A stretch of DNA of 64,000 bases, taken from assembly GCF_000372725.1 (NCBI RefSeq), contig NW_005197426.1:463411-527410 (forward strand), written 5' to 3'. This DNA is from Emiliania huxleyi CCMP1516. Lineage: Eukaryota > Haptophyta > Isochrysidales > Noelaerhabdaceae. The position numbers and the translations under genes were made by a program. Numbering within the stretch: position 1 is the stretch's first letter; every line of letters starts with the position of its first letter. The notes below the pieces were generated by a model. That model made no database searches and was not told where the DNA came from. It saw only the letters and a program-made list of their open reading frames with translations. Shown here in pieces: positions 9,049 through 20,500 of the stretch.

Positions 9049-10962
9049 ATGAGCCCGCTGATCCTGTTCACCGCGGCCACCGCCGCGCCTACCGCCAAAA
9101 ACGGCGCCTCCGGCCGCCTGCGGTCGGCGCTCCTCGCCTCGTACGACAAAGGCGTTTTCCCGTGGGAGGTTGCTTGGGAGGCGGCGCAGGCTGACGGGCC
9201 GGAGCGGTCGGGCTTGGAGGTCGAGATGGGCATCAACTTCCACCGTGTCCACTCCGTCGACGTCGTGAACCACGCCACGGACATGATCGTGTGGTATCGT
9301 CTGCGGTGGCACGACCCGCGGCTGGTGTGGAACGCCTCGCAGTATGGCGGGCTCACAACACTGCAGCTGTGGGTCGGTGACGGCACTGGCGCGGGCGAGA
9401 CGTCCGAGATTTGGACGCCGGACATGACCCTGTGGAACCAGGGCGAGTCGATGCAGACCTCGCTCTCCAGCGCCTTCGCGAGCGTTTCGAGCGACGGCAC
9501 CGTCTTCTGGTCACGGCCCGGCCACCTCCGCCCCACTTGCAAGTTCGTCGGACTCGACAGCTTCCCGTTTGACGAGCTGGGATGCACGATGGAGTTCGGC
9601 AGCTGGAGCTTCAGGCCCGACCGAGGAGCGCTGGAGAGGCGCGACACGGCGATAGCCTCACGATGCGGTTGTGTGAATAGCGGCCTCTACCTCCGCCCCG
9701 TCAAGATGGACGCCGGCTTCAGCATCGGAGGCTCCGAGACGGCGGGGGAGTCCTTCCAAGAGTTCTCGCTCGAGCGTGTCAGCTGCCGCGAGAACGTCTA
9801 CCCGCCCTACCCTGGCGACCCAGAGAATGACTGGCCCGTCCTCCTCTACGAGGTGTGCTGCACACACGCTCACAGATACGCACGCTCGGGGAAGCCTACT
9901 CTCGGCTACTCTCGGCACAGCGCAGACGGTCAAGGACACGTGTCCTCTCGCACCTCCTCGCACGCTGCTCGCTCGCGTGTCCGATCCGCAGGTCGTCTTC
10001 CAGCGAGCTTGGCAGCCGTACACCCGTGGCTACATCTTATTGCAGGCCTTCCAATACAACACGCCCCCGCGCCTCGGACCCCCTCCACCCCGCCTCCTCC
10101 CCTCTGCCGCTCCCGCTCTCCCGCTCCTCCGATTCCTCCTCCTGCCGCAGGTGGTGCTAAACATAATCGGCTTCCTCTGCTTCAGCGTCCCGCCCCAGTG
10201 CGGCGAGCGGCTCGGCCTCGGCATCACGGCCGCCTCCTTTCTTCTTTTCCTTAGGTGTGCGGAGGGGGAACAAGCTTCCTGAGCTCTCTCGGAGCCGTCC
10301 CTAGGCGTTGCTCGCTGCCGTGGCATCCGACTTCGTCATCGCGGCAAAGCTTCCGGCTGCGCGCGAGATGACGTGGTCCGCGAGCTTCTCTCTCTAACTC
10401 GCTCCTGCCGGGACCCTTCTCGGACCCTTCCTCGGACCCTCTGTGTAGGTTTGCGCAGTTCTCCGCCTTCAGGTGTGCACACACGCACTCGAGGCCTGTA
10501 TACCTCCCGCCCGTCAACTCCCCCCCCCCCTCCCCCTCCTCCCCTTCCAGCCTCGCGTACGCCGCGGCGGTGCTGGTCGAGTCGTGCATCGTCATCGGCC
10601 TCTACTACAAGACCTCCGAGTCGCTCCTGCCCAGCTGCCTGCGCTGGGCGAGCCGGCGCGCGGCGGCCGTCGGCCTCCGCCGAGTTGTGTCCACAGGAAC
10701 GGCGGCGGCCGTCGGCCTCCGCCGAGTTGTGTCCACAGGAACGGGCGAAGAGCTAGACGCGCCAACCCGCGAGGTTAGCGGAGCCGGCGCGCACGCGCCG
10801 ACGGAGTTCTCGCGGCGCGACGCAAACGACTTCCGGCACGAGGCCGAGAAGGACCTCAACACAAAGTGGCAGCGGGTGGCATGCGCCATCGACGAGGTGG
10901 CGCGGTGGGTGGTGCCTCTCTCGTACGCCGTCGGACTCGCCTGCCTGCTCGCCGTCAAATAG
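9049..10962 (+). CDS. Cys-loop (pentameric) ligand-gated ion channel subunit
   Basis: About 480 aa over six exons: 9049-9852, 9992-10045, 10151-10231, 10305-10372, 10449-10472, 10551-10962. A signal peptide (MSPLILFTAATAAPT) leads into the extracellular ligand-binding domain (IVWYRLRWHDPRLVW; IWTPDMTLWN). The Cys loop is TCKFVGLDSFPFDELGC with FPFD; there are 14 residues between the cysteines, one more than in animal receptors. TM1 is VVLNIIGFLCFSVPPQCGER, the TM2 pore helix follows LGLGIT, TM3 is SLAYAAAVLVESCIVIGLYY and TM4 is near WVVPLSYAVGLACLLAVK. Introns 2 and 3 appear to be GC-AG; 1, 4 and 5 are GT-AG. The exact donor of intron 3 is ambiguous by 3 nt. The intracellular loop holds a perfect 14-residue tandem duplication (AAAVGLRRVVSTGT). 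It should form an ion channel in the plasma membrane; ligand and ion choice cannot be read. Confidence 0.85.
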
Positions 10963-11507
10963 AGGCGGCGCGACGGAGAGAGAGAGAGAGTGTCCTTGTC
11001 CCATCCGTGGACCACGACCAGAGCACGAGACGAAAAGAGGAAAGAGTAAGAGAAACGGCGCATCAACCCCAGAGTGCGCAGAGATATAGAGACTGGCAGA
11101 CTCCATGGGAGTTCGAGCCGACCCCTCACGTCCCCGACATGCCGGTAAACACTCGCGGAGGCAGGGAGGAGCGACCGACCTTCCGGTCCCAAATGTGTCC
11201 ACATGCGCGCGTGTGTGGTGCGCGGCGCACACGGTGCGCCACGCCGGATCCGCCGGCCGCACGCGGACCTGCCGCGCGCACGCCATGGCTGGCTGTGCAC
11301 AGTCCTCTGCCGCCCCGCCCCGCGCCTCGCCCACGCCTCTCGGTAGGGGAGAGCGGCCACAGATTAGCGGCGGGACGGCCTCGCTAAGAGCTCTGCCCCG
11401 CCACCTCTGACCTTCCCCCACCTTTCCCCACCCCCCACCCGCCGGTCTCCCGGCCGGCGCGCTGGTCGCCGAGGCCGCTTGCTTTTTGCCACATGCTCGG
11501 GGCCGCC
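10963..11507. other. Convergent intergenic space
   Basis: Lies between the stop of the Cys-loop gene and the inferred stop of the TRANK1-like gene on the other strand. No gene was recognised; both 3' UTRs presumably lie here. Confidence 0.5.
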
Positions 11508-14500
11508 TTAAGCACCCCAGCGGAGGCTCGCCGCCACGATCTTGACCGCCTCGTCCACCGCCGCCTCTTGCCCGGCCTATGGCTCACCGCATCACGCCGG
11601 TCACGCCTTCGGTGCTGCCAGACCGCGCCGCGTCGGGGCCTCCCGAGCGCGCAGCCTTGTGCGCACTGGCCGCCAGGAAGGAGAGCCGTCCCCGCGCCGG
11701 CTTGATGCGCTCGTCGGCGGTGCCCGCGGCGAGGGCGGCGTCGGCGGCCGCGAGCGCGGCTGCCCAGCCGACCGCGTCGCGTGGCGCCTAAAAGCGCGCG
11801 GCACACCGCCAAGGCCACGTCATTGAAGGGAGCGTGCATTGAAGGAAGCACGCGTCTCGACGGCAGCGGTGCAAGCGCCGCCTGCGCGGCCGCGCTCACG
11901 AAGCAGCTGAGCGCATCGACCAGCCGCGACGCAGAGCGGCCGCGGCCAAAGCCGTCGCGCAGCAGCTCCGCCGCCTTGGTGTAGAAGGACTTTGCCGCGG
12001 AGCGCGGCGTCGGCGCAGTCATCGCCGCCTCACACCACACCTGCGCCGCCGAGCTGCGCAGCCTGTCGGCGGCGGCGCCCTCCGGCTGCGCAGCCGCGCC
12101 CTGCAGCAGCGCGACGGCGGCGAGGTGGAGGAGTCGGCCCGTCGCCGCCGCGTCCTTCGCCTCCTTGGCCTCGAAGTAGAGGCGCTTTCCGCCCATCACG
12201 AGCGCGCTGGCGCGGTCGGCGCCCTTGAGGTACGCCTGGGGGGCCGCAAGATGAGAAGTGAGTGGTGTGGGTGAGGGTGCTACGTGTGAGAGAGGCTGCG
12301 CCTTCTCGGCGTGCGCCCACAGCTTGTTGCGCTCGAGATTGGCGGCCTGGCGCAGCCAGTCCTGCGCGCTCGACTTGCGGCTCTTCGTCTTGGTCACGGA
12401 GAGGAGGCTCTCGAGCCCGCTCTCGGCGACGCCCGCGCGGCTGAGGTAGCCAAAGAGGGGCGCGCGCCGCTCGGTCGACGAGTCGTAGACGAAGCAGCGC
12501 TTGCGCGCCCGTGTCATGGCGACGTAGAGCATCTTGAGCTCCACGCACAGCACCTGATCGCGCAGCGTGTCGAAGGCGTGCGGAGCGGTCGCGCCCGGCG
12601 CCACCTCGCCGTCGATGGCGCCGACCACCGGCCAGGTGCAAGCCTTGTCGGAGTCGGCGAAGAAGTCGAAGATGCAGACGTCGTCAAACTCGAGGCCCTT
12701 GCTCTCCTCGACAGTCAGGACGAGCCCCGAGCGTGGGCTCCGCCCTGCGGCGTGTGGGGGAGCGACTTTCAGAGGCGGGCGGTCAGAGGATCAGTGGAGT
12801 CGTGGTGGTACCGGACGCACCAAACGCAGGCTGGTCTCGGCTGCTTCGCCATTTTTCAATATTGGGACGCTATGCCGTCGATGATGGCCCTCAGACCCGG
12901 GGGGAGGGGGTAGTCGAGATGCAGCAGATGGGGAGATTCGTCAGCTGTCGAGTCCGGCGCCCGACGCTCATCCTGTCTTTTCCCCGGGCGTCAGGCGCGA
13001 CGCCGGCGCTCCTCCCTTGCGGCCGGCCACAGGTCATGATGGCCGGCTCGTTCCTCTGGAGCCCTCCGGGGCCGAAGGCTAAGTCGACGGAGAGAGGCAA
13101 CCTCGTCCAGGTCGCCTCCACCTTCGACCCGTCGGCGGTCGAGCCCGACCGCGGCGGATGGCCCATCGCAGTGGCCGAGCTCTTGGGCGTGCGCGGGAAG
13201 CTGCGTACCTTCGAGCTCCTGGACGGCAGCGCGCGCGGCGGGTGCAGCTACTATGACGGCTCGACTCGCTCGCCATGGGAGTACAACAGTTCGGACCTCG
13301 CCAACTACTGGCTCGTCAACGACTTCGTCACTCGGGAGGATCCCTCGGGCGCCGGGGTCGTAGGCCGCTTCTCCTTCGATTGGAAGGCGGCCGTGCAGCA
13401 GCTGGAGAGGTGGCGGGCGCAGAGCGCCACCGGCGGTGCCACCCCGCCGACCGACGGCGACGCCACGCTAGCCGAGGCGATTGGGGGCTTGCGGGTCGAC
13501 GAGGGCGGCAACTCTCCAGACGACGCCTTGAAGCTGGCTCGTGCCTCAGCGGACGAGGCAGTAGCGGCGCGGAGGCGCGTCGTGCCGAACGCCGCTCCAG
13601 CTGCCAGCTCGAAGGACCGAGAGCCGTCGGTCTCGGGCGCCGTCCAGCACTGCCAGAGCCGCGGCATGACATGCGCGGGCTGTGGAGTTGTGTTTGGGCT
13701 GGGCGCCAAGATCGAGCCGCGTGGCGCCGGCTTCGTACACGCCGGCCGTGACGAATGCGGCCGAGCCGCCGACGAGAAGGCTCCGGCTGTCATCGAGTCG
13801 GTGAGCCGGAGGGAGGCGTCCCTCGAGACGGTCCTGGGCGCCGGACGTGTCGAGACGGCGCTCAAGTGCCTCCAAGGGGGGTGCAGTGCCACAGGCGACA
13901 AGTACATCTGTGGACGCTGCGGCTCCTACGGGCTCCACCGCGAGTGCGCGGGCTTGTCGAAATACCAGGTCGAGCCGGGACAGCTCGTCTGTGCCGTGTG
14001 CAGGGCCGAAGCCATGACGCCGGACGGCCACTCACCCACCGACCTCGTCCTCCGACGCGCCGCTCGGACGATGCTCGCCGAGCTGGGCACCAAGGCGTCC
14101 TCCACGTCGAAGAACCACGCGGAGTTCACCCGTCTCGAGGAGGTGTGGGCTACGAGTATGGGCGGCGGCGTCGTCCTGCCCCGCTACCGTGTCGAGTCGA
14201 TGCTCGAGTTTATCAACTGGCTCGCGATGGACTCCGGCCGCGCTCGCTCGTTCGAGACGATCCTGAGGGCGGCGGGCGGAGTCATCGCCAAGACCACCGC
14301 CAACGGCATAATGTCCGACCCCCGGGTGAAGGCGCTCCGCGCGAGGATGGTCAGCCTGATCGGCGAGCTCGCGCAGCCGTGCACGCACACCACGCGCAAG
14401 CTCGCTCGACTCGTTCTCGACGAGACGCTCAAGACGTGCTGCACCGGCGCCAAGGCGGAGGCAGTCTACTCGAGTCATCGCGTCATGTTCCTCCTTGAGG

Positions 14501-17500
14501 TGATGATGGGGTTGCGGCTCGGCGAGACGACGGGCCGCCAGCACGGCGTCGCCGCCTGCGACGTGTGGATCGTCAACCCGCTCTCAGAGCGATGTGCCGA
14601 GATGGGGACGACTGTTGCCGCCCACCTCGAGTCCACGAAGACGGCCCAGGGGAAGGGCCGGTGGGCTCACTGTGTGGGCACGTCACTCACCTCTGAGTTC
14701 AGCCTCGAGTCTGCCGTGCGGGATCTGTGGCGTGTGCAGGGGCACTCGACCGAGACGGTCACGGTGGACGGCTTCAAGGTGGAGCGGCCGGACTACTCTG
14801 TCGTGCAGCTGCGTGTCGGGGCGAGCCTGCCAGACGGCGCTTTCGACACCTTCGTCGGGGCCCTCGGCCGGCTGCCGAGTGACCACCCGCTCCGGCCAGC
14901 GGCCAAATACCTTGGCCGCACCGCGACTCAGAAGAGGAAGGCGGCGACCATCGAGGAGGGCGATCGGTACGTCAACCTCGTTGGGGGAGCCAAGGGTTCT
15001 GCCAGACTCCGCGCTGCCAGCGAGTGGTTGGCGGGACTGGGGCTCACCCAGTACGCCGCCGTCGTCAAAGGCCCGCTCATCCGGGCGACAGACGGCGGGC
15101 GCCTCACCGATACTCCGCTAGAGACTGGCTCGTCATATAGCCATTCTACGAAAGCGCTCAAGCTCGCGTACGAGCTCCTCCGCGAGCGCGACGAGGAGGA
15201 CCTCGAGCTTGCGATTGAGGAGGACGAGGCGGGCAACCCAATTGTCAAGTTTGCCCACCATTCGAACCGACGGTTCTCGGACAAGGTGGCGCGGGACACG
15301 AGCGATGTCACGGGCGCTACCATCACAGACATCGACTGCATCTTCGGCTGGAACGAGCAGGAGCGAGAGAGGTCGATGCAGCAGCACTACGCCGGCCTCG
15401 ATCTCGCCTCGCGCATCGAGCGGCTCGCGCGAGTGACTATGATGGTGTAGTGGCTGAGGGGCTGGGGCAGGGCTCGAGATCATGTTCTACGATGGATGGC
15501 GATGGGGGTTGGTCCTGCAACGGTGTCTCGTGCGGAGCAGTGGTGTGCTGTCGCGCGAGGGTTGCAGGCGTGAGGGTCGAGGGTACCTTTTCCCCCCTTT
15601 GCTATTAACAATGCTTTGGAATCTATGAACATGACCTCGAGTGGAGCCCCAGTCCTCGACAGGCTCATGACGATCGGCCGTCGATCCCGAAGGGTCGTCG
15701 GTTGAGCTAGGGAGCCTGGCGATGGACGCCACCGCGACCCCTCGTGGCATCTCTCTCGCCGTCGGCGAGCCGGGGGCTCGCAGACGGCCGACTTTCTATA
15801 TAACCAGTAGGACAGCCGTGAGTGTGAATCGGATAGGGAGTTTGCGTCCGTCCACCGTCTTCGTGGACGTCTGTCCTCGTGACACCCACACCCCACACGG
15901 CCTGTTTTGCTTCCCCACCCACCCTCCCTATTGTGTGCGCTGTCGCGTTTTGGGGTTGGTCCTGCAACGGTGTCTCGTGCGGAGCAGTGGTGTGCTGTCG
16001 CGCGAGGGTTGCAGGCGTGAGGGTCGAGGGTACCTTTTCCCCCCTTTGCTATTAACAATGCTTTGGAATCTATGAACATGACCTCGAGTGGAGCCCCAGT
16101 CCTCGACAGGCTCAGGTGGCGACGGTGGCGGCGGTGCCAAACGGGGCTCCGGCGGCGAGGATAGTGGTGGCGATTGGCGATGTAGGGCAAGGCGGCGGGG
16201 CGGGCGACAACGGTGTGGCTTGGGGCAGCGAGACCTCGCGGTAGAGCGCGCCCACGTGCAGCTGCTTGTCCTTGAGCGAGCTGTGGCCCTGCAGCAGCCG
16301 GCCGAAGCCCTCAAAGGTGAGCAGGGACCGCTCGCCCGCGCCGCTGGCGCGCTTCGCCCGCCGCGCCGCGCCCGCCGCGCCCGCCTCGCCGCGCCCGTTC
16401 GCCAGGTCGCGCGGCGACGAGGGCTCCGCCGGCGCGAGGAGCGGCGCGAGGCTGTCGCCGCCGCCGTCCGTCGCAGAGAGGAAGCGCGCCACCTCCTGGT
16501 CGGACTTGAACCAGCGCTGGTCGGGCGGCAGGCAGCGGTCGAGCAGCACCAGCCACTCGGACGAGGAGAGGAAGAGGGGCGCGTCCAGCTCGGGCTCGGC
16601 CGCGACGAAGGCCTCCTTGAGGCGGGCGGCGGGCGGCGGCTGCGCGCCGAGCGGAGCCACGAGTCCCGCGTGGTGGCTCTCGATTCGCGAGGCGAGCGTG
16701 CGGCTCTTGCAGAGGAAGAGCACCTATTCACAGCTGCGCTGTTCACAGCTGGACTATTCACAGCGGCTCTTGCAGAGGAAGAGCACCTATTCACAGCTGC
16801 GCTGTTCACAGCTGGACTATTCACAGTGCGGCTCTTGCAGAGGAAGAGCACGTTGGCGTGCGGCGGCGCGCCCTCGCCATCGGCCTCCAGACGGGCCGGC
16901 GCCCCCTCAGCCACGCGCTGCTCTGCGACGCGGCGCCGCTCGTTGGCTGCGTGGGTGCGGTAGAGGAGCTCGTTGCAGAGGGACGTCTTGCCCGTGCCGG
17001 AGCGGCCGACCAGCAGCGTGGAGCAGGTCGGCTGCGGCGGCGGCACGAGCGCCTCCTCGTGCGCGTCGAGGAGGAGCGGCAGCTGGACGTCCTGCACGTC
17101 CGGGTTGAGGAGGAGGAGCTTGGGCAGCGTGTCGCTCACGGCGTACCACTTGATGACGTAGGGTACCTGAGGGCGCAGCGCCGGATGTCGGGGCATCGCC
17201 GCCGCGCCGCTCTGCGACACTGGCAGGCGTGCGGCACCGCCAGCTCGCCGCCGTCCTCGGCGTGGACCGGGTGCCACTTGTCGCTCGGGTGCGAGAGCTC
17301 GTTGGTGGTGCCCATCGGGAAGCGGCCCTCGGTGTCGCGCCGCCCCCTCTCGCCGTAGGCCCACGCCTCCTCGACGTACAGCGCCACCTCGTGCAGCGAC
17401 ACGTCGGAGGTCTCGATCGACCACACGCGGATCGCCTCGGCGCCGCGCGCAGCCTCGAAGAAGGGGCGCCCCTCGCTGCTCCGCTCCCACACGACGGCGA

Positions 17501-20500
17501 AGACCGCCTCGCCGCCCTTGCCCAGGCTCGCGCTGACGCGCAGCGGCACCGCCTCCGAGCCGGGGCAAGGGCTCGACGTCGCCTCGCCCGCGCCAGAGGC
17601 GAGCGTGTGGAAGAGCGCCAGCGCCTTGCGCCGCCTGGCGACGTCCATCATCGTCAGCTGCAGCCAGACGTGCCGCGTGAGGACGACGCGGATCGGCTGG
17701 GCGCCGAAGCAGAGACGCTTCACGAGCTTCCGGCTGCGCTCCTGTTGGGGGCGGTGGAGGCGGTGGGGGAAAGCGGCGACAGTGAGGGCGGCGGCGGTGA
17801 GGGTGGCAGCGGCGGCGGGGGCGCACGCCTCGCCACTCACCACGAGGCTCGCCGGTGAAGGCTCCGCCTCCGCCTCTGCCTCCGCCTCGCCGTTCTCTGG
17901 CTTGTGCGTCGGCGGCGCGCGGGGTGAAGCGGCACGCTTGGACTTGGCGGCCTTGGACGTGGCGCCGGTGGCGGCGCCGCGGAGGCTGAGCAGCTCGGCC
18001 ACGCTCGCCTGAGGTGCGGGCGGGCGGACCGGACTCGAGAGGAGTGGGGGCTATCTGTTCTCGTGCAGGAGCAGGGGCTGCAGCATGCAAGAGACGACCA
18101 GGCGAAGTGCCGCCCTCACAGGCTGCGGGTCGTGCTCACCTCGGGGCGGAGGATCGAATCGATCGACGGCAGCGTGCCGCCCGCGGCGCGCAGCCGCTCC
18201 TCCGCCGCTTGCGCCAGCCGCGCGGCCTCCTCGCGCAGCTTGGCCACGAGCGCCGCCACGCCGCCGCTTGCGTCACAGAGCGCGAGCGGCGTCACGTGCC
18301 GTCGGTTCTGCGTCCCGTAGCCCTCGAAGCTGTGGGCGCCCATCTCCGGCTGCGCCGCGAGGAGGCCTGCCACCGCGCGGTCGTCGATGGCGCAGCAGAG
18401 GTGCAGCGGCAGGTTGCTGCGCGCGTCGCGCTGCAGCGGGTTGGCCCTCCCGAGCAGCGGGTCGAGCAGCAGCCTACGCAAGAGAGCAAACGGCGTTGAA
18501 AGCGGGGAAGGCCAGAGGGAGGTCAGGGATTAGCGACCTGAGCAGGTCGGCGCCACTCTCGCCGCCACTGCGCACCGTCGGTCGGTCCCTGTCGCGCCCC
18601 CAGACGTACAGCCCGCCCGCGGCGGCGAGGTGCGTCGCCGACTGGCCGCACCAACGGCCTGTGTCCGGCCACCTCAGGTTGGGGTCGGCGTCGCCTTGGA
18701 GCAGCGCCTAGCAAAAGGTTGGGAGGGGGGAGGGGGGGTGGGTGGGGGGGGGGGGCGTCAGCTCCAACTCCTCCGGGAAGGTGACTGTGCGCTCATCCAG
18801 GCGCAGGCGCCTCGACGACGGGAAGCAGAGCCGCGTGCGGCGCCATGGCGAAGGCGTGCAGTGGCGCGTCAGCCCACCGCCCATCCTGCCTGGTGACGAG
18901 CGCCGTCCTCAGCTCCTCCTGCGCCTTCGCCGGCCAGATGCCAAACGGCACGTACGCAAGGAGGAGCCGGCCGACAGCCTGCGCCCCCACCGCGGCGGCG
19001 GAGGGCGGCTCACCCTCAGAGGGCCGCGCGAATGCCGTGCCGACGGCGAGGCTCTGCGCCGCGGCTTGCCACGCTGCCGCCTCTGCCTGCCCGCTGCTGC
19101 TCTCGAGCCCCAGGTGCGCCCACGCGAGCCACGGGAGGCACTGCCGCAGCAGCATCTCGAAGGGGGAGAGGGAGCGGGCGGGGCTGCCAGCGCTCAGCTC
19201 GAACGGCTCGCTCTGCGCGGCGGGGTTGGCGCCGTGGCGCACGAGCAAGGTGAGCATCGGCCCGAGCCGAGTGACCGAGGACTCGTCGCACTGCTCCGCC
19301 ACCGCGGGCAGCAGCCGCGTCAGCGCCGCCCTCATCTCTGCATCCGTCTTGATGGACTCCGCCTCGATAGCTGGGAGCTGGAACGCGCAGAGCGAGGTGA
19401 GCGCGCGCTGGCTGCCGCAGACAGCGGCGCACGAGAGCGGCGTCGCGCCCGTGAGCGGCGCCTCAGCCAGCGCCGAGAAGCCCGCCTGCAGGAGGGCCTC
19501 GGTCGCCTCGACGTCGTCCATGCACGCCGCGACATGCAGGGGCGACCAGCCCGAGCTCAGGTCGGCAGCCTCCTCGCACAAGTGCGCCACGAGCAGGGCA
19601 CGAGGGCGCACGTCGCCCGCAGCCGCCTCCTGCAGCGCTTCAAGCAGCGGTGGCGCCCCTCCAACCTCAAAGGGCAGCAGGGCGGCGATGCCCTCGAGCA
19701 GCGAGCAGAGCTCCTACAGTACTCGCGTCACGCTGGTCACAGTCATCGCACGCAAGGCGCTCGGCTCCGCAGCAACACGCGAGGGCCTTGATGCTCGAGA
19801 CCCGCAAAACCTGGTCCGCTGGCGCGCCAGCGAGCACCGACAGGGCCGCTCCTGGCGCAAGCGGCGTGCCGGGCTTGCTCTCCTCGTCGATGCCGCACTC
19901 GCCGAGTCTCTTCCTCAGCCGGTCGAGGGCGTGCGGCCCCGCCTTTGGGTCGGCGGCGCGCTGGCTCAGGAGCAACTCCAGCAGCGAATGCAACGAGCCG
20001 TCGTCGGAGCGGAGCACACCGGCCAGCACGCCGTTGGTCGTGCGCGACTCCGACGCGAGGCACGCCTCGACCTCGCCCTCGGTGGCAGCGCCGAGAGACC
20101 ACCGCGTGAGTGCGCCGGCGGGCAGCGCCTGCCACAAGCACTCGAGAGGCGCCCGCCACCCGCCGAGGGCGTCGGCCTGCGCCGCAGACCGAGGGCCGAG
20201 CACGACGCTGTTGTCGACCGGCGGGCAAGCGAGCGCGCCGCGCCACGCGTCCGCGAGCGCGCGGCGCACGTCTGGCGCCTCATGCCAGCTGGCCTTGGCG
20301 CCTGCGGCCGCGGCAGAGAGTAGCGCCTGCAGCGCTGGCACGCTGCGCCGCTCGACGGCGAGCCGGATGGCACTCTTGCGCTCGACCTGCAGCTGCAGCG
20401 TGATGACCTGCTGCTGGTGCGGCGCCTCCACCGCCTCTCTCTCATCCTCGGCCTCGGCGATGGCGGGCATGCCGCTCGGGCGGGCGCCGCCGGTGCTGCA

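Larger units (their letters stand above)
12780..16114 (+). mobile_element. Tyrosine-recombinase transposable element (Crypton-like)
   Basis: A plus-strand block of about 3.3 kb lies inside the minus-strand TRANK1-like gene. It holds one long recombinase ORF (13037-15450) and, 3' of it, two identical 163-bp direct repeats. The right edge is taken as the end of the second repeat (16114), just before host exon sequence; the left edge lies between the helicase motif V exon (ending about 12760) and the ORF. No reverse transcriptase or RNase H was seen, which favours a Crypton-type DNA element over a DIRS/Ngaro retroelement. The direct-repeat pair at one end is a feature also seen in DIRS-like elements, so the class stays open. 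Confidence 0.65.

Noticed and set aside
13305-14031. Minus-strand frames inside the recombinase element as possible missing helicase exons
   Set aside because: No helicase motif (DExQ, GDxxQ, NYR) is present; they are antisense shadows of the recombinase.
12780-16114. A full DIRS/Ngaro retroelement
   Set aside because: No reverse transcriptase or RNase H frame is present, and the spacer between the direct repeats has no evident counterpart at the left end.
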